Shown here one piece after another: positions 1-5,783 of a stretch of 39,078 nt of DNA. Position 1 is the first letter of the stretch. Each line of letters opens with the position of its first letter. The DNA is taken from positions 1-39,078 of IMG/VR virus record IMGVR_UViG_3300047157_000166; one strand, given 5' to 3'. The DNA comes from a virus. The position numbers and the translations under genes were made by a program. The notes under the pieces were generated by a model. It did no database searches, was not told the origin of the DNA, and worked only from the letters and a program-made list of their open reading frames with translations.

Positions 1-194
1 TTAGAGAAGCGATCCCGTGACCCTTGGGGTCGCCCTCCACCCTTCCATCCCTTCGTAAAGCGGCCCGTTGTGACGTCCCTACAGGCACTCCTGTCCACCT
101 GCTCCACATTCTTATTATGGTCCATTTCTTCTGGGATTTCTGCAGTGAATGACACCTCATCTGGGCATTCATCTGGTGTATGTTCGTCGCTCAT
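1..194 (-). CDS. terS: Terminase small subunit, N-terminal part (gene crosses the window ends)
   Basis: This is the first 64 codons of a gene whose remainder lies at 38784-39078. The ATG at 194 overlaps the stop of the upstream membrane protein as ATGA, and AGG sits just before it. Reading leftward the frame stays open to base 1; the last two bases plus base 39078 complete a Lys codon and the frame continues without a break. The joined protein is 162 residues. A Gly/Arg/Lys-rich stretch followed by a GSRDRFSK segment leads into a helix LDTLEACWEANADE and a MISRLMPQ segment, a pattern I associate with phage DNA-recognition small terminase subunits. It sits three genes upstream of the portal and two before TerL, as expected. 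Role: binds phage DNA and directs TerL to it. Assignment is by pattern and position. Confidence 0.7.
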   Translation of the reverse strand, partial: MSDEHTPDECPDEVSFTAEIPEEMDHNKNVEQVDRSACRDVTTGRFTKGWKGGGRPQGSRDRFS

Positions 195-373
195 CCTGAC
201 ACCTGATTGAGTTGGTATAGAAGGTAGAGCATGTACGCACCACCACTCATGGAAATGAGCAGGGTGATGACGATAGCTACCTCGAGCCAGTCATTAACAC
301 ATGCGTCCCCGATCTCATCCCGTACCTTGCTGGCTATACCCTTATCGACGCTTGGATCGCTCTGCTTTGGCAT
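191..373 (-). CDS. Small single-span membrane protein
   Basis: Sixty residues, starting at an ATG six bases after GGAGG; another in-frame ATG lies at 379 but has no spacing from that site. The N-terminal half is polar and mixed in charge. One hydrophobic segment near residues 31-53 (AIVITLLISMSGGAYMLYLL) would span the membrane once, leaving a very short tail. The stop overlaps the start of the small terminase gene as ATGA. Position at the head of the late operon, next to a lipoprotein, makes a lysis or envelope role possible (holin or spanin partner), but there is no family motif to prove it. Confidence 0.6.
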   Translation of the reverse strand: MPKQSDPSVDKGIASKVRDEIGDACVNDWLEVAIVITLLISMSGGAYMLYLLYQLNQVSG

Positions 374-509
374 CACCATCCTCCATCTCGAGCCGCTCTA
401 TAGCTGCTGCTGCTGTATCGTGTATGCGATAGGCCAGTAGTAGCCCATACCGCTTGAATCTCTCGACGTTGAACACGCCGAACGATGGCCCCTCTATTGA
501 TACGCGCAT
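342..509 (-). CDS. Hypothetical 55-aa protein
   Basis: A short frame whose ATG overlaps the stop of the upstream lipoprotein gene (TGATG), and whose end overlaps the start of the next membrane-protein gene by 32 bases. The protein begins MRVSIEGPSFGVFNVERF and ends in a charged, Lys/Arg-rich tail; its middle has an Ala run (DTAAAAIERLE). No signal peptide or membrane segment is evident and I recognise no family. Support comes from the start-stop coupling and from filling an otherwise empty gap in a tightly packed operon. Confidence 0.5.
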   Translation of the reverse strand: MRVSIEGPSFGVFNVERFKRYGLLLAYRIHDTAAAAIERLEMEDGDAKAERSKRR

Positions 510-1273
510 CACGGGCACGCCGCTGCGCGCTCTGGTGATACGGGTGAGAACGCTGGTGTCGAGCAGTCGAACTGTGGTGCTGACTCTGTGTCGTCAACGT
601 CCTCGCTGGGGTCGACCACATCATCTGCCGGGTCAACCACATCATCTGCCGGCGTTGTTGTGTCTGGCGTGGTGTCTGTCGTGGTGTCTGGTGTTGTGGT
701 GTCTGTTGTGTCTGCCGGCACGTATGCGTTGCCACTCACCGCTGCGCCCAGTACGTCGTACACACGGCCCTCTACGCCTGCCTCGACGATGCGAACGTCG
801 CGGTTGGCCTTGATACTCTCTTTAGCCTGATCGGCTAGGATAGCTGCTGTGCCGACATTACCCAGTGTGCCGATGAGTGAAGGCGCCAAAGCCTTCACGT
901 AGTCGATTGCGAGTACCTCTCGCTCTGTCTTGAGCGTTGCGGTAGCCGGGCTCTTACCATCGTCCACCGAGCCACGAGCTGCGGCCACGGCCATCACGAT
1001 GGCGAAGTGTGATGCGCTATCTGGATTGCTCTCGATTGCGTCGGACAGTGCCCGCCACATCTCTGACTTGGCCTGAGCGTCTGCAGCACGGCGTGCTGTC
1101 TCCTGCTCTGCCTGTGCCGCGATGGCTGCTACCTGCTTGCTGCGGTAGTCGGAGCGGCTTGCCATGCGCTGATCAGCCGATGCACATCCTGTGAGCACGG
1201 CCAGAGCCATTGATATTACGACGAGCTTCGCTCGGCGCCGTGAAGCCAGAGGCTTCATTGCTATGATCTTCAT
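509..1273 (-). CDS. Secreted lipoprotein with acidic Thr/Asp/Pro repeats
   Basis: A 254-residue protein. The start at 1273 follows AAAGGAAT at good spacing. After a basic N-terminus comes a hydrophobic segment ending in a lipobox, LTGC followed by ASAD (Cys about residue 30), so it should be lipidated and exported. Residues about 45-75 are Ala/Gln/Glu-rich and probably helical. The C-terminal third (about residues 190-235) is low complexity: DTTTP-type repeats followed by two copies of ADDVVDP. The last residues contain two cysteines. The next three genes overlap in series down to the small terminase. A spanin-like or outer-membrane role fits the lipobox and position, but the protein is longer than usual outer spanins and I cannot name a family. 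Confidence 0.7.
   Translation of the reverse strand: MKIIAMKPLASRRRAKLVVISMALAVLTGCASADQRMASRSDYRSKQVAAIAAQAEQETARRAADAQAKSEMWRALSDAIESNPDSASHFAIVMAVAAARGSVDDGKSPATATLKTEREVLAIDYVKALAPSLIGTLGNVGTAAILADQAKESIKANRDVRIVEAGVEGRVYDVLGAAVSGNAYVPADTTDTTTPDTTTDTTPDTTTPADDVVDPADDVVDPSEDVDDTESAPQFDCSTPAFSPVSPERAAACP
615..652. repeat. 21-bp tandem repeat within the lipoprotein gene
   Basis: ACCACATCATCTGCCGG occurs at 615-631 and again at 636-652, a 21-base period that encodes two successive ADDVVDP units in the lipoprotein (minus strand). The neighbouring bases to about 715 continue as degenerate gtgtctg-type repeats encoding Asp-Thr-Thr-Pro units. Confidence 0.75.
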
Positions 1274-1283
1274 AGATATTCCT

Positions 1284-1691
1284 TTACCTTAGTACTGTTA
1301 GTTGCTGAGCCAGACAGTAGCCCTGCGGCTCGATGGTGTAGCGGTCATTCACGACCACATTCACCTGCTTATTCGTTAGCATGGCGATCTGTGCCATCTT
1401 CAGGTTGTTTGCTGCGTCCGGCCTCGACACCCACTGCCCTGCACAATCTAGGGTTAAGAAGGTGTGGTCGCTGCGGTTGGTGCAGTAAAGGGTGTTGGGG
1501 ACTGGCGCCACCTTGACCATGCAGCCGTTGAAGCCATTGGCGCTTGTCGTGATGCCTAATATAGGGGTCCGGTACTGCCTGACCTCACCGTGTGCCACCT
1601 GTGGGTATATGAGCAGAAGCAGGCACGCCAAAGCTATGCTTATGTTAGCGAAGCTAACTAGTGCCAGCGCGATTGAGTGCTCACTCTTCAA
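1284..1691 (-). CDS. Small secreted cysteine-containing protein
   Basis: The 135-residue reading frame has a strongly hydrophobic N-terminal segment (about residues 8-30) followed by AHGEV, which looks like a signal peptide and cleavage site. The mature part contains several cysteines (in NGFNGCM, LYCTNR, LDCAGQW and GYCLAQ) that could form disulfides. A C-terminal pattern of KMAQIAMLTN, VNVVVNDRY and GYC recalls small exported proteins of unknown function in marine gammaproteobacteria; this is recollection only. The longest frame starts with TTG at 1691, overlapping the preceding gene by 11 bases, and no good ribosome-binding site is visible, so the start is uncertain. Confidence 0.55.
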   Translation of the reverse strand: MKSEHSIALALVSFANISIALACLLLLIYPQVAHGEVRQYRTPILGITTSANGFNGCMVKVAPVPNTLYCTNRSDHTFLTLDCAGQWVSRPDAANNLKMAQIAMLTNKQVNVVVNDRYTIEPQGYCLAQQLTVLR

Positions 1692-1899
1692 AGTAGGCGT
1701 CTAGCACGGTCAGTATGCCCATGTAGTCGTGCATCTCTGCCAGCTTGTCCTCGATACGGTCAAAGAGGCCGTTCTCGTTGCCCGGGATCATCATGGGGTT
1801 ATCGACCATGAGGTTCACCTCGTCCTGCAGCATCTTCAGCTGGACCGTGCAGTGCTCTCGTACGGTGTACAGGCGAGACTGTCTCTGAGGTGAGGGCAT
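1681..1899 (-). CDS. Hypothetical 72-aa protein, first gene of the leftward unit
   Basis: The start is set at the ATG preceded by TTAGGAG (seven bases away) rather than at the longer frame from 1953, which has no such site. The protein starts MPSPQRQSRLYTVREH and appears helical and acidic toward its end (EDKLAEMHDYMGILTVLD). No membrane segment or known domain. It is the first gene after the divergent control region, so it probably marks the beginning of the late operon. Confidence 0.5.
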   Translation of the reverse strand: MPSPQRQSRLYTVREHCTVQLKMLQDEVNLMVDNPMMIPGNENGLFDRIEDKLAEMHDYMGILTVLDAYFEE

Positions 1900-2367
1900 C
1901 CGTGCTCCTAAGATAGAATTGTGGCCATGCCGCCTCACGGGTGTGGGCAGCATATAGATAGTATGGGCCGTGAACGCACGGACCGTATTGCGAGAGGCTT
2001 AACGTGACCGGCTCGCTTGGCAGCGGCCTAACTGGTCAGCGTTTCCTCTTCCTTACAAGTAAGTTTCAATAATGACTGTACCTAACCCCCCTTTTTGTGA
2101 ACCAGTTCACACTTTTGGGGTGTCAGTGGCCTAATATGACCCCAGACAGAAGCGTGACGGACCCGACCATCCCGTGCCGACCGCCTGCCTCCACCACGTA
2201 CCACCCACCCTGCCTTGTTACGCTCGCAAGGGGGAAATTTGGCGAGTTATCAATGGCTTAATTTTGATTCGCGTTATTAGCGTAAGGAAGAGAAAATTAA
2301 TTAAAAAAATTTGGAATAAGTTAGAGGTTTAGACCGTCATGTACCTGTAAACACGGAGTATACAGTT
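1900..2367. promoter_or_regulatory. Divergent control region between the two operons
   Basis: No convincing gene is found in these 468 bases. Leftward genes begin at 1899 and rightward genes at 2368, so promoters for both should lie here. The centre carries a perfect palindrome (2096-2111, listed separately) between a CCCC block and a GGGG block. An AT-rich tract at about 2255-2325, including a run of A near 2303-2309, lies just before the rightward operon and could hold its promoter or a melting site. A short inverted pair TTACGCT (near 2218) and AGCGTAA (near 2279) flanks part of it. I could not find a convincing -35/-10 pair by eye. Confidence 0.6.
2096..2111. promoter_or_regulatory. CRP-like palindromic operator
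   Basis: TGTGAACCAGTTCACA is a perfect 7+2+7 inverted repeat. It fits the CRP (catabolite activator) consensus TGTGA-N6-TCACA exactly in both half-sites. It sits in the middle of the divergent control region, about 200 bases upstream of the leftward start and 256 bases upstream of the rightward start. It could equally be the operator of an unidentified phage regulator. Flanking CCCC and GGGG blocks extend the dyad, so an RNA hairpin is a third possibility. Confidence 0.5.
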
Positions 2368-2595
2368 ATGGGCAAGGTTGAGTACGCAGAGAGCTGGGAC
2401 CGAATGGAGGTCTGGTGGTCACCCGAGTGGCAGGTATGGGGCCTGACGGCCTACACCGCCGCTGGCGACCAAGTGGGCGACACCGAGTGGTTCCGCCTGA
2501 AGTCAGACGCCGTAGAGGACGCTGGCCTGTACGTTGACCTGAAGCGCTGTGAGCGCGTCGTGGTCTACACCAAGAATGGAAAAATTGGGAGATAG
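2368..2595 (+). CDS. Hypothetical 75-aa protein, first gene of the rightward unit
   Basis: Starts at ATG 2368 after a CGGAG site about ten bases upstream. The protein is rich in Trp and acidic residues (WDRMEVWWSPEWQVWGL) with a C-terminal CERVVVYTKNGK segment, and looks like a small beta-rich fold. No known domain recognised. As the first gene of the rightward operon it would be expressed earliest; small early proteins of lytic phages often act on host factors, but nothing here shows that directly. Confidence 0.65.
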   Translation: MGKVEYAESWDRMEVWWSPEWQVWGLTAYTAAGDQVGDTEWFRLKSDAVEDAGLYVDLKRCERVVVYTKNGKIGR

Positions 2596-2599
2596 TGAT

Positions 2600-2986
2600 A
2601 TGGACAACAGTGACACAGCGCCGTTTGATCTGAACCAGTTCGGGTCTTGGTATCTGATGGCGGGCATCGAGTGCTACTTGGAGAGCGCGGACATGTCGTG
2701 TCAGTGCGAGACCCTGTTGCTGGAGCTGGACCGTCTGGAGGCTTGGGAGCAGCAGCACGGCGGCTATTACGGCTACGAGCACGTGCAGGAGGGCTTTGCC
2801 GAGCTGCGTCAGCGTATCACAGAGCGTCTGGCTGACATTGAGGCGTATGACACCCAGTACTACGCCGAGCGTGTGCCGCCGCGTCAGAGTTCACCGTCAT
2901 CGAGGGCGGTAAAAAAAATTGAAATAGTTAGGAACTTTCTACGTCAGCTGTTGTCTAAGGTGGCGTACACGGGAGAAGCAGAATGA
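2600..2986 (+). CDS. Hypothetical acidic 128-aa protein
   Basis: Start chosen at the ATG at 2600, preceded by GGGAG, only five bases after the stop of the previous gene. The protein is acidic and helical through most of its length (long ELDRLEAWEQQ and ELRQRITERLADIEAY helices), with an Arg/Lys-rich C-terminal segment KKIEIVRNFLRQLLSK. Two close cysteines occur in MSCQCET. No family recognised. Its stop overlaps the next start as ATGA. Confidence 0.6.
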   Translation: MDNSDTAPFDLNQFGSWYLMAGIECYLESADMSCQCETLLLELDRLEAWEQQHGGYYGYEHVQEGFAELRQRITERLADIEAYDTQYYAERVPPRQSSPSSRAVKKIEIVRNFLRQLLSKVAYTGEAE

Positions 2987-3153
2987 GAAAAGCACACTAC
3001 GAGCAGATCATCGCGCGCGCTAACCGAAGCGACTGGTCTAACCGCGACACCATCGTCGCAGAGTGCCGCTGGCACATTGAGCAAATCGAGCGTCAGGCCG
3101 CAGAGTTCAACGCAGGCTGGCGGAGGTTCAAGCAGGCAGGGAGAGCGAAATGA
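2983..3153 (+). CDS. Hypothetical 56-aa protein
   Basis: Starts with an ATGA overlap at 2983 and ends in another ATGA overlap with the following gene, so it is translationally coupled on both sides. The protein is basic and helical (MRKAHYEQIIARANRSDW, later HIEQIERQAAEFNAGW). No recognised domain. Coding is supported by the coupling and by the absence of any gap between neighbours. Confidence 0.55.
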   Translation: MRKAHYEQIIARANRSDWSNRDTIVAECRWHIEQIERQAAEFNAGWRRFKQAGRAK

Positions 3154-3269
3154 AGACACGTAACCTAGTTGCCAAGCACGCCCGGGCCTTCAACACCGCG
3201 CGTGTGATGGTGGACCGCAAGAAGGCGGCCAAGCGTGGCGCACGCAAGCACAAGGCTCAATGGGCCTGA
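3150..3269 (+). CDS. Very basic 39-aa phage protein
   Basis: Coupled by ATGA to the preceding gene. The sequence begins MKTRNLVAKHARAFNTA and continues with VDRKKAAKRG and RKHK, giving a very high Lys/Arg content with few acidic residues. I recall a conserved short phage family of this shape (N-terminal MK-R-N-VAKHA followed by RKKAAKRG and RKHK), often listed only as a domain of unknown function. A nucleic-acid-binding role is an inference from charge. Confidence 0.6.
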   Translation: MKTRNLVAKHARAFNTARVMVDRKKAAKRGARKHKAQWA

Positions 3270-3311
3270 TTGCTGCGCCACTTTAGTAAACTACTATGTC
3301 GGGAGACTGTT

Positions 3312-3467
3312 ATGAGCAATAAATACTACGAGCTGGTCGCGCTGCGGCGCATTGTTGGGCAGCGGATCGCGCAGCGTGCCGCTGAGGGCATCACCGCCAG
3401 CCAGCGACTGGCTAGGGCGGCGGCACACCTTGACCGGGAGATTGCCCGGCTGGAGGAGGCAGCATGA
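3312..3467 (+). CDS. Hypothetical 51-aa protein
   Basis: Start set at the ATG at 3312 behind GGGAG. The protein is helical and Ala/Arg/Glu-rich (LRRIVGQRIAQRAAEG, LARAAAHLDREIARLEEAA), consistent with a short coiled coil. It ends in an ATGA overlap with the next gene. No family recognised. Confidence 0.55.
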   Translation: MSNKYYELVALRRIVGQRIAQRAAEGITASQRLARAAAHLDREIARLEEAA

Positions 3468-3706
3468 GTATCCAAGACAACCTACTGCGTGAGGCGGAGC
3501 GCATCATGCACGCCGAGCACAAGGCCAATGGCTACGACGATCACGGCACCTGCGTACTGGGTGCCGGCATTGAGGTCGGTGTCCGGGTCGTGATCCCGCA
3601 GGTGTCTCAGGGCAACATGAGCGCCTACGCGGCGGCCAAGCCCGCGATTGAGTTCCTGCAAGAGCACGGCATCTCAGCGCGGTGGCACGATGGCCGTATG
3701 GATTAA
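3464..3706 (+). CDS. Hypothetical 80-aa protein
   Basis: Coupled to the previous gene by ATGA. The N-terminal half is helical with several His and Glu residues (LREAERIMHAEHKANG); the second half alternates short hydrophobic strands (GVRVVIPQV) and a helix ending near EFLQEHGISARWHDGR. It could be a small alpha/beta protein, but no domain is recognised. Confidence 0.55.
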   Translation: MSIQDNLLREAERIMHAEHKANGYDDHGTCVLGAGIEVGVRVVIPQVSQGNMSAYAAAKPAIEFLQEHGISARWHDGRMD

Positions 3707-3720
3707 GGAGGTGTATACCG

Positions 3721-3801
3721 ATGATGGAGTACGAACTGCCACAGCTTGTTTGCTACTTCCTTATTTTGGCAATGATTTTCTGCCTTGTAGTGGAGTCTTG
3801 A
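3721..3801 (+). CDS. 26-aa membrane peptide
   Basis: A very short frame behind a strong AGGAGG site (six to eight bases before ATG-ATG). After MMEYELPQ the whole remainder is hydrophobic (LVCYFLILAMIFCLVVES), so it would be a single-span membrane peptide. It sits between coupled genes with no other coding option. Such tiny membrane peptides are common in phage early regions; function is unknown. Confidence 0.5.
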   Translation: MMEYELPQLVCYFLILAMIFCLVVES

Positions 3802-3802
3802 G

Positions 3803-4036
3803 ATGATGAATCGAGTCGAGAAGGTGCCGGAGCTGAATATGGACCGCATGGTCCGCTCTGCCACCTCTGGGTGGGCAGGAGAGCCCTACTGCGAGCTGAT
3901 CGTGGACTGCCTATGGCAGACTACCGGTTGGAATAACTTCTCTCTGGAGGCCATTGAGGGCTTCTGGGAGGGTGCCGCAAAGTCGGACCTGACCGTCCGG
4001 GAGTTCATTGAGGCCAAGCAAAGGGAGCTTGCATGA
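3803..4036 (+). CDS. Hypothetical 77-aa protein
   Basis: Starts at ATG 3803, one base after the preceding stop, with TGGAG upstream. The protein is Trp-rich and acidic (GWAGEPYCELIVDCLWQTTGWNN) with a helical C-terminus ending in EFIEAKQRELA. Two cysteines in the centre. No recognised domain. Its stop overlaps the start of the DUF2283-like gene as ATGA. Confidence 0.6.
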   Translation: MMNRVEKVPELNMDRMVRSATSGWAGEPYCELIVDCLWQTTGWNNFSLEAIEGFWEGAAKSDLTVREFIEAKQRELA

Positions 4037-4197
4037 AGATGACATACGACGAAGAGGCGAGAGCCTTCTACATCTACACCCGGGAGGGTGAGCAGATTGC
4101 CCGCACAGAGACTGTGCTCGATGGGGACATCCTCATCAACCTCGACAAGGATGTTGAGGGCAACACACTAGGGGTAGAGATACTGCTGCCCCGCTAA
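4033..4197 (+). CDS. DUF2283-like protein
   Basis: Fifty-four residues, coupled by ATGA to the gene before. The pattern MTYDEEARAFYIYTREGEQIARTE followed by GDILINLDKD and LGVEIL matches the DUF2283 family, small proteins found in bacteria and phages. That family typically reads YDxEADALYI, then RT-E, then a DLD and a GIEIL end. Its molecular function is not known. Length is normal for the family. Confidence 0.65.
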   Translation: MKMTYDEEARAFYIYTREGEQIARTETVLDGDILINLDKDVEGNTLGVEILLPR

Positions 4198-4209
4198 CAG
4201 GAGGGCTAC

Positions 4210-4392
4210 ATGAGAAACGCATGGCCGATAACACGAGAGACCCGCAAGGGCTGGGACAGCTACAAGCTGGACGGCTACGACCGCTTCCTGATGGAGCGCG
4301 ACCTGATGAACAAGCGCATGTGGTTCTGCCGGCGTCCATTCCTGCGTCCCCTGAGCCGGGGTTGGGCAGAGAAGTTCAGGTGGGAAGGCTAG
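4210..4392 (+). CDS. Hypothetical basic 60-aa protein
   Basis: ATG at 4210 behind a strong AGGAGG site. The protein is rich in Trp, Arg and Lys (ITRETRKGWDSYKLDGYDR, later MWFCRRPFLRPLSRGW). An overlapping frame from 4221 exists but lacks a ribosome-binding site, so this frame is preferred. No family recognised. The 107 bases after it contain no gene; they hold an imperfect CTAGAA...TTCTAG inverted repeat (about 4420-4456) of unknown meaning. Confidence 0.55.
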   Translation: MRNAWPITRETRKGWDSYKLDGYDRFLMERDLMNKRMWFCRRPFLRPLSRGWAEKFRWEG

Positions 4393-4499
4393 GCCCTTTT
4401 TAACGCAGGGGAAAAAAGCTAGAAACGTCAGCAACTTAGATGGCTTTCGCGTTCTAGTTAACAGACATGGTAAAACACACCGTCACAAGGAGAGTAGAC

Positions 4500-4688
4500 A
4501 TGGGAAAGAAAGTAGATTCATGGCACCAAGTTGGTGCTGGTGGTAGCGACGTTGTCGAGCAGCTGAGTGCTGCGGCGGAGCTGCGCCTCCTGATGGAGGA
4601 TGGCGGTAGCGTCTGGGGTCAGGATCCTGCGGTCCTGTTGGAGCTGGCCGAGTGCGGTCAGATTGATTGCCTGAGAGGGGGTGAGTAA
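4500..4688 (+). CDS. Hypothetical 62-aa protein, possible paralogue of the 5547 gene
   Basis: Start set at ATG 4500, behind AAGGAGAG, rather than the frame's first ATG at 4467. The protein has DSWHQVGAGG near the start and DPAVLLELAE near the end. The gene at 5547-5783 has NDWYQVKAGT and DPSDLLEMFE in the same order, so the two may be diverged duplicates. Function unknown. The stop overlaps the next start as TAATG. Confidence 0.6.
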   Translation: MGKKVDSWHQVGAGGSDVVEQLSAAAELRLLMEDGGSVWGQDPAVLLELAECGQIDCLRGGE

Positions 4689-5011
4689 TGCCGAAACTGA
4701 GTAATGCAGCGTTGCTGGCGCAGCGTCAGGGCAAGGCGGTTGACGCGTTGTTGGCTAAAGCCCGGCGGATCGTGCGAGAAATCCGGGTAGCGGAATCTCG
4801 TGGCGAGGAGCGACTGGGCAACCTGTTGGACTTGGCTGGCAAGTTCTCGCCCCTGAACGCGTCTGACGACGCGATGGAGGAATTCTGGGGGCTGGTCCAG
4901 CTGGGTCAGCAGCAGTTGGAAGCACTGTGCTCTACGGAGCGGGTGCGTGTGAGTGAGGAAGGCGCGGAGGCGTTGGACTCAAAGTCCCTCGGACAGGGGG
5001 CAGTGTTGTAG
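4688..5011 (+). CDS. Hypothetical 107-aa helical protein
   Basis: Coupled by TAATG to the preceding gene. Long helical stretches dominate (LLAQRQGKAVDALLAKAR, RIVREIRVAESRGEERLG, then EEFWGLVQLGQQQLEAL), with a low-complexity tail. No domain recognised. It is the last protein gene before the tmRNA, which begins within about ten bases of its stop; the tmRNA may therefore be co-transcribed with it. Confidence 0.6.
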   Translation: MPKLSNAALLAQRQGKAVDALLAKARRIVREIRVAESRGEERLGNLLDLAGKFSPLNASDDAMEEFWGLVQLGQQQLEALCSTERVRVSEEGAEALDSKSLGQGAVL

Positions 5012-5165
5012 GCAGGTGTCCCGGCGGCCTTAATCGTCGGGTGGTGGATGGTCGCCGAGGCGCCCCTCATCTGGCCGGGCAGATGTAAAACAACCCGGCA
5101 CTAATTCGTTGAAGCATCACGACGAGCAAGGGCGGACGCGGGTTCGACTCCCGCCGCCTCAACCA

Positions 5166-5190
5166 AATGCGCATGAGGTGTGCATCTGAT
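5166..5190 (+). other. tmRNA intervening segment
   Basis: These 25 bases join the CCA end of the acceptor piece to the 5' end of the coding piece. ATGCGCA and TGTGCAT near its two sides pair with one G-U, closing a short hairpin on top of the acceptor stem. In known permuted tmRNAs this segment is removed by tRNA-type end processing. Confidence 0.7.
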
Positions 5191-5278
5191 TGGGGCGTAA
5201 TGGTTTCGACGTTCGAGTGTAAGTGGTGTGGAGAATCGGTGAGGCAGGGCTACCGTAAACGCCAGCAAAACTATAGAT

Positions 5279-5311
5279 GCCAATCAAGACATCTACGCTA
5301 TCGCAGCTTAA
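5279..5311 (+). other. tmRNA tag reading frame
   Basis: The resume codon GCC is followed by codons for NQDIYAIAA and TAA. The tag ANQDIYAIAA has the same length and end pattern as the Escherichia coli tag ANDENYALAA. Bases just upstream (AUAG at positions -6 to -3 of the resume codon) match the conserved context that sets the tmRNA frame. Confidence 0.85.
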
Positions 5312-5373
5312 GTGATAGCCGGGGAGGCCACTGCCCCGTCGCCCAAGTGTGGCACCTAATTCAAGGAGAGAAT

Positions 5374-5517
5374 ATGTCAGACACAAGTAAATTGGTAAGT
5401 CAGTACGTTCCGTGCCCGAAGTGCGGGCAGTCGGTTCGCTCTGAGGCTAGGCTCAAGAACCACATGGTTCGGTGTTTGGGGTGGCAAGTGGCGGAAGAAG
5501 CGTTCCGCCTAGCCTAG
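5374..5517 (+). CDS. Small zinc-finger-like protein (47 aa)
   Basis: Start at ATG 5374 with AAGGAGAG upstream; the longer frame from 5167 runs back through the tmRNA and is rejected. CPKCGQSVRSEARLKNHMVRC gives a CxxC ... HxxxC arrangement (Cys17, Cys20, His33, Cys37 approximately) typical of a C2HC zinc finger. It is probably nucleic-acid-binding. It lies directly behind the tmRNA coding piece, about 20 bases downstream, and may share its transcript. Confidence 0.6.
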   Translation: MSDTSKLVSQYVPCPKCGQSVRSEARLKNHMVRCLGWQVAEEAFRLA

Positions 5518-5546
5518 AAATTAACTACGTCATAAGGAAATGACAT

Positions 5547-5783
5547 ATGAAAGCAACAAGCTACTTAGCAAACCTAGCACCAAAGAATAAGGGCACCAAC
5601 GACTGGTATCAGGTCAAGGCCGGCACGGCAGCCGTAGCGGTAGCTGAGACCACGCCGGTAGAGGTGATGCAGATCGCCGGGGAGATAGGTGATATCAGCG
5701 TTATGGATCCGTCAGATTTGCTGGAGATGTTTGAGGACTACGAAGATCCCGAGTGTGAGATCGACGAGTGGGGTGTCCTCTAA
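5547..5783 (+). CDS. Hypothetical 78-aa acidic protein
   Basis: ATG behind TAAGGAAA. The start region (NDWYQVKAGT) and the later DPSDLLEMFEDYEDPE resemble parts of the protein encoded at 4500-4688, suggesting a duplication. The C-terminus is strongly acidic. No known domain. The stop overlaps the next start as TAATG. Confidence 0.6.
   Translation: MKATSYLANLAPKNKGTNDWYQVKAGTAAVAVAETTPVEVMQIAGEIGDISVMDPSDLLEMFEDYEDPECEIDEWGVL

Larger units (their letters stand above)
5022..5355 (+). ncRNA. ssrA: Permuted (two-piece) tmRNA
   Basis: Gene order is acceptor piece, spacer, coding piece. The acceptor piece ends at 5165 with a T-arm GCGGG-TTCGACT-CCCGC, acceptor strand CGCCTCA (5155-5161), then A and CCA. 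The coding piece starts at 5191: TGGGGCG (5191-5197) pairs with CGCCTCA over seven bases, followed by the tmRNA-type TTCGACG. GTGGTGT (5223-5229) can pair with GCATCAC (5114-5120) as helix P2. CGGTG/TACCG with GGC/GCC (5237-5263) forms a PK1-like pseudoknot. AUAG then precedes a GCC resume codon and an ANQDIYAIAA tag with TAA at 5309-5311. GGGG/CCCC and GCCAC/GTGGC (5321-5353) form a second pseudoknot. The spacer 5166-5190 can fold as a hairpin and should be processed out. Stems at 5022-5057 and 5074-5099 lie upstream; the exact 5' and 3' ends are uncertain. Function by family: rescues ribosomes on broken mRNAs and tags the products for proteolysis. Confidence 0.88.

Noticed and set aside
373-735. 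120-aa minus-strand frame overlapping the lipoprotein gene
   Set aside because: Low-complexity His/Gln/Thr-rich translation of the repeat region in the wrong frame; the lipoprotein has a lipobox and ribosome-binding site.
5130-5165. Acceptor T-arm and CCA as a tRNA gene or an integration attachment-site fragment
   Set aside because: No anticodon arm, and the matching coding piece with tag lies directly downstream. No integrase was found, so a complete permuted tmRNA explains it better.
5101-5386. Open frames on both strands across the tmRNA (for example 5167-5517 plus, 5101-5283 minus)
   Set aside because: They cross conserved tmRNA stems and lack ribosome-binding sites; only the zinc-finger part from ATG 5374 is kept.
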